Counted from the stretch's first letter, positions 34,813 through 44,891 are shown. The stretch: 64,000 bases of DNA from Puniceibacterium sp. IMCC21224 (GCF_001038505.1 NZ_LDPY01000002.1:310001-374000); one strand, 5' to 3'. A program made the numbers and translations. Notes: generated from the sequence alone by a model not told the origin.

Positions 34813-35937
34813 ATGACCGATCACGTTCTGATCGCAGGCGCGTCGGGCGTCATTGGGCAGGCGGCGGTTGCTGCCTTTGCCGCCAAGGGCTGGCAGGTGA
34901 CGGCACTGTCGCGCCGCCGTCCGATGGTCGATGTCAATTTTCGCCATCTCGCCGTCGACCTGACCGATCCCGCCACCAGTCGCGCTGCGCTGGAGACGCT
35001 GCCGCCTGTGACTCATGTGGTTTATGCGGCCCTGTTTGAAGAACCTGATCTGGTAAAGGGGTGGCAATCACCAGCGCAGATGGACACCAACCTTGCCATG
35101 CTGGACGCCGTAATTGCGCCGCTGACCGCGCGCGGCGACCGCCCGCATGTGTCCCTGTTTCAGGGCACAAAGGCATATGGCGTGCATATCCGCCCCTTTC
35201 CGGTGCCCGCGCGTGAAAGTTGGCCGCGCCACGACCACGCCAATTTCTATTGGTTGCAAGAGGATTATCTGCGCGCGCAGGCGGCTAAGGGTCATGTCAC
35301 CCTGACCATCTGGCGCCCGCAGGTTGTGTTCGGAAACGCCGTTGGCGTTGCGATGAACCTGATCCCGGTGCTGGGCGTCTGGGCTGCGCTCTGCGCGGCA
35401 GAGGGCCGCGGGCTGTCCTTTCCCGGCGGGCCTGCCTATCTGTTGGAAGCAGTCGATGTGGGGCTGATCGCAGATGCGCTGATCTGGGCCGCCAAATCGG
35501 ATCGTGCGGCGGGTGAGACGTTCAATATCACCAATGGCGATGTTTTTGTCTGGCAGAACGTCTGGTCCACCATCGCCGAGGCAACCGGGCTGGCAGTCGC
35601 GCCCCCGCAAAAGGCCGTGCTGGCCGAGGTGCTGCCCACCAAGGCAGACAAATGGCGCAAGATCGCCAAGGATCACGCGCTTGTGCAGCCGGACCTTGCC
35701 GCGATGATCGGCCATTCGCATCACTACGCGGATTTCACCTTTGCCACACATGCCAAACGCGAGCCCGCCCCGGCACTGGTCAGCACGATCAAACTGCGGC
35801 AGGCCGGCTTTGACGGCTGCATGGATACCGAAGCGATGTTCCGCCGCTTGATAGCGGATCTACAGGATCGCAACCTACTGTCAGCCCCCAGGGCGCTGGC
35901 GGATCTTGCGACACACAAAAAAGGAGCGCCAGATTGA
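34813..35937 (+). CDS. PRISE-like NAD(P)H-dependent enone reductase (atypical SDR)
   Basis: 374 residues. GASGVIGQ nucleotide loop, then QGTKAYGVH (Lys120) and HANFYWLQEDYL (Tyr146), the paired motifs of progesterone-5-beta-reductase/iridoid-synthase-like enzymes (GTKxYG, NFYYxxED). Known family chemistry is 1,4-reduction of activated enones. It would saturate a cyclic or conjugated ketone intermediate. Four bases from the ACAD stop and overlapping the cyclase start, so part of the unit. Confidence 0.8.
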   Translation: MTDHVLIAGASGVIGQAAVAAFAAKGWQVTALSRRRPMVDVNFRHLAVDLTDPATSRAALETLPPVTHVVYAALFEEPDLVKGWQSPAQMDTNLAMLDAVIAPLTARGDRPHVSLFQGTKAYGVHIRPFPVPARESWPRHDHANFYWLQEDYLRAQAAKGHVTLTIWRPQVVFGNAVGVAMNLIPVLGVWAALCAAEGRGLSFPGGPAYLLEAVDVGLIADALIWAAKSDRAAGETFNITNGDVFVWQNVWSTIAEATGLAVAPPQKAVLAEVLPTKADKWRKIAKDHALVQPDLAAMIGHSHHYADFTFATHAKREPAPALVSTIKLRQAGFDGCMDTEAMFRRLIADLQDRNLLSAPRALADLATHKKGAPD

Positions 35938-36953
35938 CACAGCGTTGGAAAAACCGCCCAGAGGGATCGAACTGGGGCGATTTCGGTCCCAACGATCAGA
36001 TCGGGCGCATGAATCTGATCACCCCCGAGTCCCGCCTGCGCGGCGCCCGCGAAATACGAGAAGGGCACAGCTTTTGTCTGTCGCTGCCCCTGGACTATCC
36101 GGGCGGCAATGTGCTGTTCCCGCTGCGCCGCGAGCCGGTGTTCCACCACGAGCCGCGCGGTGACGGCCACAATTTCAACTACGAGATGAGCCAGGTGTCG
36201 GGCTGCTATTGCGATGTCATCTCGGACGATGCGGTGACGCTGTTCACGCAATATTCCACCCAATGGGATGCGCTGGCGCATGTCGGAATGATGTTTGACG
36301 CCGATGGCGACGGAGTGCCGGAAAAAGTCTACTACAACGGCTACCGCGCCGGGATCGACATTGTCGGCCCTGACGATCGCACCGGCGATCTGGGCGCGCA
36401 AGCGCTGGGGATCGAGAACTTAGCGGTGTCCGGCGTCCAGGGGCGTGGTGTCATGGCGGATCTCGAAGCGCGCTGGGGCCGCGAGCGGCATCTAGTGGGC
36501 TATGACGATCTGATGAGCGTGCTGGACGAACAGGGCGCCGAAATCGAGCCGGGTGATTTTCTGTGCCTTTACACCGGCTTTGCGGATCTGATCCTGTCAA
36601 TGAACAGGAAACCCGACGGCGATGTGCTGGCCAAATCCTGTCCGGTGCTGGACGGACGCGACGACAAGCTGCTGAACTGGATCACCGATAGCGGGCTGGT
36701 TGCGATCTGCGCCGATAACTTCGCGGTCGAGGCGTATCCTGCCCGCATACCCGATGGCGACAGCTTTCCGGCGCTACCGCTGCACAACCTGTGCCTGTTC
36801 AAACAGGGTATCCATCTGGGCGAATTGTGGTATTTCGCCGAACTGGCGGCGTTCCTGCGCGAACACAAACGCTCGGCCTTTTTCCTGACAGCGCCGCCGC
36901 TGCGTTTGCCCGGTTCTGTCGGATCGCCACTGACGCCAGTGGCAACGGTGTGA
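35934..36953 (+). CDS. Cyclase-family metal-dependent hydrolase
   Basis: 339 residues, PF04199-like (kynurenine formamidase/isatin hydrolase type). The metal motif, normally HxGTHxDxPxH, reads STQWDALAHVG near residue 105, with later DNFAVEAYP and LPLHNLCL segments characteristic of the long cyclase branch. TTG start, read within the preceding stop (TTGA) with AAGGAGCGCCAGA before it. Predicted to hydrolyse a cyclic amide, lactone or dione. Substrate unknown. Confidence 0.8.
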   Translation: MTQRWKNRPEGSNWGDFGPNDQIGRMNLITPESRLRGAREIREGHSFCLSLPLDYPGGNVLFPLRREPVFHHEPRGDGHNFNYEMSQVSGCYCDVISDDAVTLFTQYSTQWDALAHVGMMFDADGDGVPEKVYYNGYRAGIDIVGPDDRTGDLGAQALGIENLAVSGVQGRGVMADLEARWGRERHLVGYDDLMSVLDEQGAEIEPGDFLCLYTGFADLILSMNRKPDGDVLAKSCPVLDGRDDKLLNWITDSGLVAICADNFAVEAYPARIPDGDSFPALPLHNLCLFKQGIHLGELWYFAELAAFLREHKRSAFFLTAPPLRLPGSVGSPLTPVATV

Positions 36954-36961
36954 GCCAATCC

Positions 36962-37319
36962 ATGCGCATCAATTCGGTCGCTTTTATCGGCGCGGGGACA
37001 ATGGGCGGTGGCATCGCCATCGGTTGCCTCGCTGCCGTGCAGAACCTTGCCGGGCTGGGCGCCTTTTATGCGCCCTCTGCCGTGCTTATCGCTGCGGGCA
37101 ATACAAATAACCCATGGCGGATCGAAGAAGGTCTGGCACCCTTGACCGACGCCATTTGGCACAAGATCGCTGACCGTTTGCGCGCAGCTCTTTTTCTGCC
37201 CCGTGCTCGAGGCGATGCGCGCTCTGGGCTGCGCCCGCACTGAGGACGTGATCAAACCACTGATCTTACAATACGGCGCCGAAATGCCGACAGCGGAGCT
37301 AAAGCAGGCCATGGGCTGA
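36962..37319 (+). pseudogene. Remnant beginning like 3-hydroxyacyl-CoA dehydrogenase
   Basis: Opens INSVAFIGAGTMGGGIAI, the Rossmann start of 3HCDH proteins, then diverges at once into unrelated-looking sequence (CLAAVQNLAGLGAFYAP). The frame ends at 37243 while another frame carries a protein-like tail (EDVIKPLILQYGAEMPTAEL) to 37319. Probably a deletion-fused, frameshifted remnant. It fills most of the 476-bp gap before the TAXI receptor. Confidence 0.6.
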
Positions 37320-37429
37320 TCGCCCGGCATAGCGACACGGAGGCCAGCGCCCCGAGGGACAACAAGGGCCGCGATTGAAAGACTGAACACCACAGACAAG
37401 ATACAGACCACTGAACAGGGAGGAAAAAT

Positions 37430-38566
37430 ATGAAGCACTTCTTTATTCCAACGATATGTGCGCTAGGCCTGACGCTCGCACATTCGGCAACCGCCCAGAC
37501 ATCGGTCGATTTGCCCGATGTTGTGACCTGGAGCGCATATGGCCAGGGTTCGACCGGCAACGCGCAGGCCGTCGCGATGGGGGCGGCGCTGAAAAACGAA
37601 TTTGGCAAAACGCTTCGGATTCTTCCGGGTAAAAATGACGTGTCACGCATGATTCCGCTGCGCGACCAACGGGTGATGTTTTCTGCCGCCGGGATTGCCT
37701 CGTATTTCGCGCAAGAAGGCATCGAACAATTCAACGACAGAGAGTGGGGCCCGCAAAAGATAAGGGTGCTAATTGCCTCGAACCCGGATCACAATCAGGG
37801 CCTTGCCGCGACGCAAGAAAGTGGCATTGCCTCTGTGGCTGACCTGAAAGGCAAGCGGGTCGCAGCAGTCGTCGGCTCAGCGGCGATCAACAACGGGGTC
37901 GAGGCTATACTGGCATTTGCCGGGCTTGGTTGGGAGGACGTGGAGCGGGTGGATTTTCCGGGCTACGCCGCCTCGTGGAGCGGTATGAATTCTGGTCAGG
38001 TTGACGCCGCATGGGGCGCGACCACGATCAGTGGCGCCTACCAGCTCGAGAATTCGACCCGCGGAATCACCTGGATACCGGTGCCGCAAGACGACAGCGA
38101 AGGCTGGGATCGTCTGCAAGCCAAGGGACCCCATATCATCCCGCACATCGCGACCGAAGGCGCCGGGATTTCTGAGGACGCCCCCCATGAAGGGACGAAC
38201 TATCCCTACCCCGTTTTGATCGCGTATGCGGATCAAGACCCTGATTTGGTGCAGTCCATGACGCAGGCGCTGATTGACACCTACCCGGTCTACAAGGACG
38301 CCGCGCCCGGCGCGGATGGGTGGGCCTTGGACAAGCAATCTTTCGATTGGATCATCCCGTTCCATGATGGCGCGGTCAACGCGATGAAAGACGCCGGTGT
38401 TTGGAGTGATGCATCAAATACTTACAATGTTGCGCTGATCGAGCGGCAGGAAAAACTTGCGAAATCGTGGCAGGGCCTGATCGAACAGGGTCTTGAAGGC
38501 GCTGATCTGCAACAAGCCTGGCTTGAAGAACGTAGTGGTATCCCGATGCCAAGCGCCGAGGACTGA
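37430..38566 (+). CDS. TAXI-family TRAP substrate-binding protein
   Basis: 378 residues with Sec signal (ALGLTLAHSATA-QTS). TWSAYGQGSTGNAQAVAMGAAL, SRMIPLRDQRVMFSA and ASVADLKGKRVAAVVGSAAIN match TAXI receptors. CAGGGAGGAAAAAT precedes the ATG. Stop overlaps the permease start (TGATG). Second uptake route of the acyl-CoA cluster besides Liv. Confidence 0.87.
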   Translation: MKHFFIPTICALGLTLAHSATAQTSVDLPDVVTWSAYGQGSTGNAQAVAMGAALKNEFGKTLRILPGKNDVSRMIPLRDQRVMFSAAGIASYFAQEGIEQFNDREWGPQKIRVLIASNPDHNQGLAATQESGIASVADLKGKRVAAVVGSAAINNGVEAILAFAGLGWEDVERVDFPGYAASWSGMNSGQVDAAWGATTISGAYQLENSTRGITWIPVPQDDSEGWDRLQAKGPHIIPHIATEGAGISEDAPHEGTNYPYPVLIAYADQDPDLVQSMTQALIDTYPVYKDAAPGADGWALDKQSFDWIIPFHDGAVNAMKDAGVWSDASNTYNVALIERQEKLAKSWQGLIEQGLEGADLQQAWLEERSGIPMPSAED

Positions 38567-40578
38567 TGAACGTGGCGCCGCATAGTTCAAATACCGCTCC
38601 TGCACCGCGTGCGGGGGCGTCTGGCAAAACCGATACATCAGGCGGGACAGATATGCGCGGGTTGCGCCAAGGTCCGATTGTGTCCAATCTGGTTGCTATA
38701 TTGACTTTGGTGGCAATCTTTTTTGCTGTGAACCAGGTCTTTAATTTTCGACTGTTTGTCGGCGTCACTATCCTTCAGAATGCGTACCTTTATACGCTTG
38801 GCGCGGTTTTCTTAACAATTGTTTTCCTGGTGTATCCGCTTTCGAAAACTCCGCACCGCGCGTTAGAGATTGTCGACTTTGTCGCCGCCGGCACGGCGTG
38901 GTTTATTTGCTCGTATTTTGGACTGACCGGAGAGCAGAGCCTGAATGAGGGCTGGGAATATGCTCAGCCGTTGATGCCCAAAGTCCTTAGCTTTGTGCTA
39001 TGGGCACTGATCGTCGAAGCGATGCGCCGGGTCACTGGCACATTGATGGCGATAATTGTCTTGGTTTTTTCCCTGTATCCCGTTTTTGCTGGATCGATGC
39101 CAGGACCGATTGCCGGATTTTCGCAGCCAATCGGGGATATTATTCCATTCCACATTCTATCTAGTGAAAGTAGTTTTGGAATCCCGATGGAGGCCTTTGG
39201 CACACTTGTGTTGGGTTTCGTCCTGTTCGGCGCGGCACTGCAATTCACTGGCGGCGGATCATTCTTCAACGATCTTGCGTTTCGCATGGTCGGAAAATAT
39301 CGAGGTGGCGCTGCAAAGGTTGCCACTGTCGGCAGCGGCCTGATGGGCTCGATGAGCGGTTCTGTCATCTCTAACATTATGACCACGGGTGCGGTTTCCA
39401 TTCCTGCGATGAAACGCACCGGATTTTCATCCAACTATGCCGCCGGTGTTGAGGCTTGTGCCTCGACCGGGGGGGTGATGATGCCACCGATCATGGGCGC
39501 GGTCGCGTTTGTCATGGCCGCTTTCGTCGGCGTTGGCTATGCTGAAATCGTGTTGGCGGCAATTATACCTTCGGCCCTTTTCTATTTTGGGCTCATCATT
39601 CAAATCGACAGCTATGCTGCCCGCAGGGGGCTGATAGGGCTAGAAAAATCAGAGCTGCCCAATCTACGGAACACACTCAAAAATGGGTGGCACTACATCA
39701 TTGTCTTCGCCGTGCTTGTCTGGATGCTGATCGGTCTCGAGCAAGAGAGGATCGCGCCGTTTATTTGTACATTCCTTCTTTTGCTGGTGACGCAGCTTTT
39801 CCCAGGCACACGTCTGCCCATCGCCAAAATCCGGGACTTGCTTAGTTATGCCGGCATTGCACTGGCCGAAATGGCAGCCATTTTGATGGGTGTCGGGTTC
39901 ATTGTCGGAGCATTCTCCGCAACCGGACTGTCTGGTACTCTGGCGAACGATCTGGTGTTTCTGGCAGGTGATGGGATGCTGGCATTGTTGTTCATGGGCG
40001 CCTTGACCAGCTTCATTTTCGGCATGGGAATGACGGTTACCAGCTGCTATATTCTGTTGGCTGTCGTTTTGGCGCCTGCGCTTGTTCAGGCTGGGTTGCA
40101 TCCAATAGCAGCGCATCTTTTCATAATGTACTGGGGGATGGTGTCCTATATCACACCACCCGTTGCTCTGGGGGCTTTTGCCGCGGCTACGCTGGCCGGA
40201 ACAGGCCCGATGCGCGCAGGTTTTACGGCCATGCGACTCGGTTCAATAATCTACGTTCTTCCATTTCTGTTTGTTCTGGAGCCAGCCTTGATTGGGGTGG
40301 GCGAATGGAGCGACGTTGTCCCCGTCACTATCCTGGCCTTTATCGGCGTCTGGCTGATTGCATCCGGCATTCAGGGATATCTCGCCGGGTTTGGCACGCT
40401 GGGATATGGCCGCGTTGGTATTCTAACACAAATCAGTATCATCATAGCGGGTGCCGCGATTGCTATTCCAGCCACGCTGGTCCCCGCTTTTGGCCATATT
40501 GGTATGACTGTAATTGGCGTTGCTATCGCGGCAATCGGCCTTGGGTTTTGCACCGCTATGATGCGGCACCAATCCTGA
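38566..40578 (+). CDS. TRAP transporter fused permease (DctQM fusion, TAXI type)
   Basis: 670 residues. The N-terminal third has a DctQ-like four-helix unit after a low-complexity tail; from about residue 150 it is DctM-like (GSMSGSVISNIMTTGAVSIPAMKRTGF, ASTGGVMMPPIMGAVAFVMA, TPPVALGAFAAATLAG). Fused permeases accompany TAXI receptors. Base use is slightly more AT-rich than in the neighbouring acyl-CoA genes, which may mean a different origin. Confidence 0.9.
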   Translation: MNVAPHSSNTAPAPRAGASGKTDTSGGTDMRGLRQGPIVSNLVAILTLVAIFFAVNQVFNFRLFVGVTILQNAYLYTLGAVFLTIVFLVYPLSKTPHRALEIVDFVAAGTAWFICSYFGLTGEQSLNEGWEYAQPLMPKVLSFVLWALIVEAMRRVTGTLMAIIVLVFSLYPVFAGSMPGPIAGFSQPIGDIIPFHILSSESSFGIPMEAFGTLVLGFVLFGAALQFTGGGSFFNDLAFRMVGKYRGGAAKVATVGSGLMGSMSGSVISNIMTTGAVSIPAMKRTGFSSNYAAGVEACASTGGVMMPPIMGAVAFVMAAFVGVGYAEIVLAAIIPSALFYFGLIIQIDSYAARRGLIGLEKSELPNLRNTLKNGWHYIIVFAVLVWMLIGLEQERIAPFICTFLLLLVTQLFPGTRLPIAKIRDLLSYAGIALAEMAAILMGVGFIVGAFSATGLSGTLANDLVFLAGDGMLALLFMGALTSFIFGMGMTVTSCYILLAVVLAPALVQAGLHPIAAHLFIMYWGMVSYITPPVALGAFAAATLAGTGPMRAGFTAMRLGSIIYVLPFLFVLEPALIGVGEWSDVVPVTILAFIGVWLIASGIQGYLAGFGTLGYGRVGILTQISIIIAGAAIAIPATLVPAFGHIGMTVIGVAIAAIGLGFCTAMMRHQS

Positions 40579-40663
40579 AAGGGACCATCGTTCAAAACGT
40601 CGTGCCTTGGTTGCCTGATATGGCCTTGGGGCGTATTCTGAATCTAGTAGGAAGGAACCTCGC

Positions 40664-41845
40664 GTGACCAGATCCATCGTTATCACCTCGGGCGTGCGCA
40701 CCGCTATTGGTACTTTTTCCGGGTCACTGGCGGGCACGTCCCCTTGTGATCTGGGCGCTGCAGTCGCAACCGAAGCCATCGCGCGCGCGGGAATAGGCGC
40801 TGCCGAGGTGCAGCAAACCGTATTGGGCAACGTCCTGCACACCCATCCTGAGGATATGTATATCAGCCGAATCGTCGCCATCCGCGCAGGCGTACCGGAC
40901 ACCGCGCCGGCTCTGACATTGAATCGCCTTTGCGGCTCGGGGCTTCAGGCCGTTGTCACGGCTGCGGAACAGATCATGCTGGGCCACGCGGAAATCACGC
41001 TGGCAGGCGGCGCCGAAAACATGAGCCGCGCAGGCCATCTGCTAACGACGGCACGGCATGGCCAGAAAATGGGCGATAGTCGCGCGATCGACATGATGAT
41101 CGGCGCGCTGACAGACCCCTTCGGCAATGGCCATATGGGTGTCACGGCGGAAAATATCGCAAAGCGGTATGGCATCGACCGTGACGCGCAGGACGCCTTT
41201 GCGCTGGAATCGCACCGCCGCGCTTCGCAGGCGATTGCAGAGGGCCGATTTTCCGATCAGATTCTACCCATGAACGTCCGCCAGGGCCGGAGCGAGGTAA
41301 CCTTTGATACGGACGAACATGTGCGTGGCGATATCTCTGCCGAGCGGCTGGAGGGGCTGCGCCCCGCCTTTACCAAGGACGGCAGCGTCACAGCCGGCAA
41401 TGCCAGTGGTATCAATGACGGCGCCGCCGCGCTGGTGCTGATGGAAGAGGACACCGCCCGCCACAAAGGCGCCGCGCCGCTCGCGCGGATTGTGGCCTAT
41501 GGGCTGGGCGGTGTTGCGCCCGAAATAATGGGCATGGGCCCGGTTCCCGCCACGCAGCAGGCGCTGTTGCGCGCGGGTCTGAATGCCAACGACCTGGATG
41601 TGATCGAAAGCAACGAAGCCTTCGCGGCCCAAGCCTGCGCCGTATCGCAGGAGCTGGGGTTAGATCCGGCCCGCGTTAACCCCAACGGCGGCGCCGTCGC
41701 TCTGGGCCATCCCATAGGTGCATCCGGCGCGATTATTCTGGTCAAGCTGATATACGAACTTCAGCGCACCGGCGGGCGCTATGGTCTTGCCACCATGTGC
41801 ATAGGCGGAGGTCAGGGTATCGCAGTGATTGTCGAGCGAATATAA
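40664..41845 (+). CDS. Acetyl-CoA C-acyltransferase (thiolase)
   Basis: 393 residues, GTG start behind AGGAAGGAACC. Full catalytic set: Cys90 in NRLCGSG, NGGAVALGHPIGASG with the His, and CIGGGQG with the second Cys. So unlike the two thiolase-like proteins elsewhere this is a true thiolase. It would release acetyl-CoA in the last step of the acyl-CoA route. Last intact gene before the IS graveyard. Confidence 0.93.
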   Translation: MTRSIVITSGVRTAIGTFSGSLAGTSPCDLGAAVATEAIARAGIGAAEVQQTVLGNVLHTHPEDMYISRIVAIRAGVPDTAPALTLNRLCGSGLQAVVTAAEQIMLGHAEITLAGGAENMSRAGHLLTTARHGQKMGDSRAIDMMIGALTDPFGNGHMGVTAENIAKRYGIDRDAQDAFALESHRRASQAIAEGRFSDQILPMNVRQGRSEVTFDTDEHVRGDISAERLEGLRPAFTKDGSVTAGNASGINDGAAALVLMEEDTARHKGAAPLARIVAYGLGGVAPEIMGMGPVPATQQALLRAGLNANDLDVIESNEAFAAQACAVSQELGLDPARVNPNGGAVALGHPIGASGAIILVKLIYELQRTGGRYGLATMCIGGGQGIAVIVERI

Positions 41846-41877
41846 ATGCCCGGCACCGGAGGTGATCCGCAGGTGGC

Positions 41878-42560
41878 ATAAGCAATCTTTATTGGCTGAA
41901 CGCCGCGTAGATAGCCAAGCTGGAGCCTTTTTTCCCGAAGTCCCACGGCAAGCCATGCGCGGACGACAAACGGGTGTTGAGCGGAGGTATCTTCATCAAT
42001 CGCAATAGCTTGCGGTGACGCGATGTGTCTGCGGAATACGGTCCGCACAAGACCCTCTATAGCCGTTGGAAGCGGTGGAGCGAGATAGGGTATCTTCGCG
42101 CGGATGCTTCTCGAACTGGCCGATCGAGGCGGCTAAATTGATAAGCCGATGATCGACGCGACACATCTGAAGACACACCGCACGGCCTCCAGCCTGGGGC
42201 TGAAAAGGGGGGGACCAAGGGCGGGATGAACCCAAAATTGCACGCCGTCACAGACGCGGCGGGCCGCCCGCTGCGGATCTTTCTGACGGCGGGCCAGCGC
42301 GCCGCGACGACATTGGCGCGCGAGCGCTTCTGGATGCGTTGCCGCCTGCAAAACATCTTCTGGCAGATCGAGGCTATGATGCCGATTGGCATCGCCAAGC
42401 CCTTGAAGACAAGGTGATCAAGCCGTGCCTCCCGTCGCGGAAAAGCCGTAAGGTCGCGATCCCGCACGATGAGGGGCGCTATCGAAAGCGCCACAAAATC
42501 GAGAACAGCGTTGCCCGCCGCTAGGACTGGCGACGGGTCGCGACACGTTACGATAGTCGA
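41878..42560 (+). mobile_element. Decayed IS5-family (IS427-like) transposase
   Basis: Fragments in several frames reconstruct one DDE transposase: WLNAA-x-IAKLEPFFP, GIFINRNSLR, YGPHKTLYSRWKRWSE, then MIDATHLKTHRTASSLGLK, MNPKLHAVTDAAGRPLRIFLTAGQ, PPAKHLLADRGYDADWHRQAL and YRKRHKIENSVARR. Stops and frameshifts break it at several places, for example an in-frame stop after NRNSLR and a shift after AGQR. Not functional. No clean terminal repeats identified. Confidence 0.8.
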
Positions 42561-42573
42561 CGTTGAACAACAC

Positions 42574-43529
42574 CTACGCGGCGATTTGCAGTGCTATTGA
42601 TCGGACGGTGAAGGCGTTGATCGCGCGCGGCGCCCGTGACAGGCCCTCGAACAACAGGACCAAAAGGGCCCTCAGGCGGGCCAGGATCTTGCGGATGTTG
42701 TGCCCGCAGCCGCACAGGACAGCGAAGAGCGCATCGCCCTTGGTCCCTTTGAGAGGGCAGCGCGCGAGGCGGCCATCGGTCTTCATGTGGCCGATCTCCG
42801 GCTCGATCGCACTGCGCCTTCGGAGCTGCGCTTTCAGCCCATCCGTCAGCCCGCGACGCATTCCGGAGATCAACACATGGGTTGTTCCGACACCGTGTCC
42901 ACGGTAGCCGCGGTCCACGACGGCGAGGTCCGGGCGGCGAGGTCCTTTGCCAGCGCGACCAACTTCACCCGCGCCTTCTCGTAGAGCCTGGCGTTCATTG
43001 CCCGGCAGGCGCATCCGCAGGATGCTGCCGGGAGGTGGTTGGATACGCGATATTCTTTTCCATCACGGTGGTGTCGACGGAGACGCGCGCCAGGCTGTCG
43101 TCGTCGATGATACCGACAGACCGGCCCGCTTGAATCGTTTTGGTCAGCAGCCACTCCGCGCCCTCTTCGCCGATGCGATCACGCCAGCGGCTGAGCGAGG
43201 ACGGATGAATCGGCGGCTGATGCTGGAAGAACGTCTCGCCTGTGAAATGCTGGACATACGGGGAGTCCACCCAGCGGGCGATCACGGCCTCGTCCGAGAG
43301 CCGATAGGCATGCTGCAGATACATGAGGCGCCACCAACCGTGGCGGCGTCGCAGGCCGCCCTGTCGCCGACGGGAAGAAACCAGCCCACTCCCGTTCGAA
43401 GACCTCCCAGTCGATCAAGTCTGCCAGCTTTACAAGCTCGTGGCGCATGTCGATCATGTCGACCAATCGGGGGCGGAGGAGATCATCCTGTTCCTCAGGA
43501 CGCGAGCGGTGCTTCATGGCAGGATCCAA
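42574..43529 (-). mobile_element. Internally deleted IS5-like transposase (InsH/DUF772 N-terminus)
   Basis: Minus-strand pieces: RHELVKLADLIDWEVFEREWAGFFP, MYLQHAYRLSDEAVIARWVDS with FTGETFFQH, DDDSLARVSVDTTVMEKNIAYPT, LYEKARVKLVALAKD, then directly PDLAVVDRGYRGHGV, SAIEPEIGHMKTDGRLARC and LCGCGHNIRKILARL. The central DDE region between ALAKD and PDLAVVDRGYRG is missing and several frameshifts occur. It abuts the IS427-like relic and the truncated kinase. Confidence 0.8.
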
Positions 43530-43624
43530 ACTGCAGCCTTTTCAATTGGATTCTACGAATCCCTGCAGTTTGAAGCCAGAAAAATATCCGATTTATCTCG
43601 GTTATTCAGCTACATGGCAGTTGT

Positions 43625-44887
43625 TCAAGCCGAACTCATAAGTGTTGCTGGGTCGTTGTAAGCCGCTTCAGGAAGCGTGCGCAGCGCTTCGGCGGCGCGG
43701 AACATGCTGGCACCAAGGTCGCCGTCGCCTGCGCGGCTGTCGAGGTCCGCCAAATGCGGTTCTGCCTCGGTCAATGCCATTGCAACGCGGGCGACACCGG
43801 CCTTGAGGACCGCGGTCAGGCTTTGGACAGGTTTTTGGGGAAGGGTGACAGTCTTCCCTGTTCCAATCTGCGCCGAACACGGCCATGCCCGCACGGCAGA
43901 GGGGGCCTCAAGCAGCGCCCTACGTGTGGCATCAAGCGGCAGCAGCGAGAGCGAACATCCCGGCATTTCAAGCGCCGCCATGAAATCGCCGATCCAGACC
44001 AGTTCGACCTGCGCGCCCCGAGCCCTGAGCGCGGTCAGCGCATCACCTGCGACGATCGCAAGTCCAGTGGCGGCGTTGCCCCAGGGCCGTTTACCAAAAG
44101 ACCAACCGGGCCTTTCAGGCGATCGCCCAGCTCGGCCTCAAGCGTATCCAGAATTCGTGCGACGATCTCGGCAGACGAGGCCGTCGGACCGCACTCTACG
44201 CCCTTCTCGCCATGGATACCAAGGCCGAATTCAACCTCGTCTGCGCCAAGCTCAAAGCTTGGCTGGCCAGCGGTGGGTACGATGCAGGCGCCAAGGCCGA
44301 CACCCATTGTGACCAGATCCTCAGCGGCATCGCGGGCAATCTGCGCGATTTCGGCCAGTGGCTTGCCTGCTGCCGCAGCTGCCCCGGCCAGTTTGTGGAT
44401 CAGAACCGTTCTTGCCAGTCCGCGACGACGATCCCGCGCCACCAGATTTCGAAGCCCCGCGTCATCAGCGACAAACACGATCTCGCAGGGGATTCCGTCT
44501 GCCTGGGCCAATTCGGCAGTAAGCGAGAAATTCAAGCGGTCGCCAGTATAGTTCTTGACGATCAACAACGCGCCCGCCGGGCCGACGCTGGCCTGCTTCG
44601 CTGCTTAGACCGCGTCGACACTGGGTGAGGTAAGACATCGCCCGCAACGGCGGCACTGAGCATGCCAGGGCCGACATAGTCGGCATGGGCGGGTTCGTGA
44701 CCGCTGCCCCCCCCGAGATCAGTGCGACGGACCGGTCGGTCGGCGTTTCGGGGATGTCACTGCGTAGGATGACCGCGTCTGTTTCCAGTAAGGCCAGTGA
44801 CGGACCCGCCGCGACCAAAGCGGTCAAAAGCTCGCGGACAACGGTCCGCGGGTCGTTTATCAGTTTTTCAACTTTTCGCTCCCGCAC
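43625..44887 (-). pseudogene. Broken dihydroxyacetone kinase (DhaK plus truncated DhaL)
   Basis: Pieces in three frames give a DhaK domain: KLINDPRTVVRELL, VALISGG, LLIVKNYTGDRLNF (seen from ...LIVKNYTGD), VLIHKLAGAAAAAG, GLGIHGE with the substrate-binding His, VNGPGATP, then MAALEMPGCSLSLLPLD. It continues into DhaL (DSRAGDGDLGASM), cut after about 60 residues near the IS relic. At least two frameshifts. It originally faced away from the IclR gene and shared its operator, so it was probably a regulon member. Confidence 0.82.
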
Positions 44888-44891
44888 AATT

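Noticed and set aside
33622..35067. 481-codon minus-strand frame
   Set aside because: Antisense shadow of the acyl-CoA dehydrogenase; His/Arg-rich composition and no start signal.
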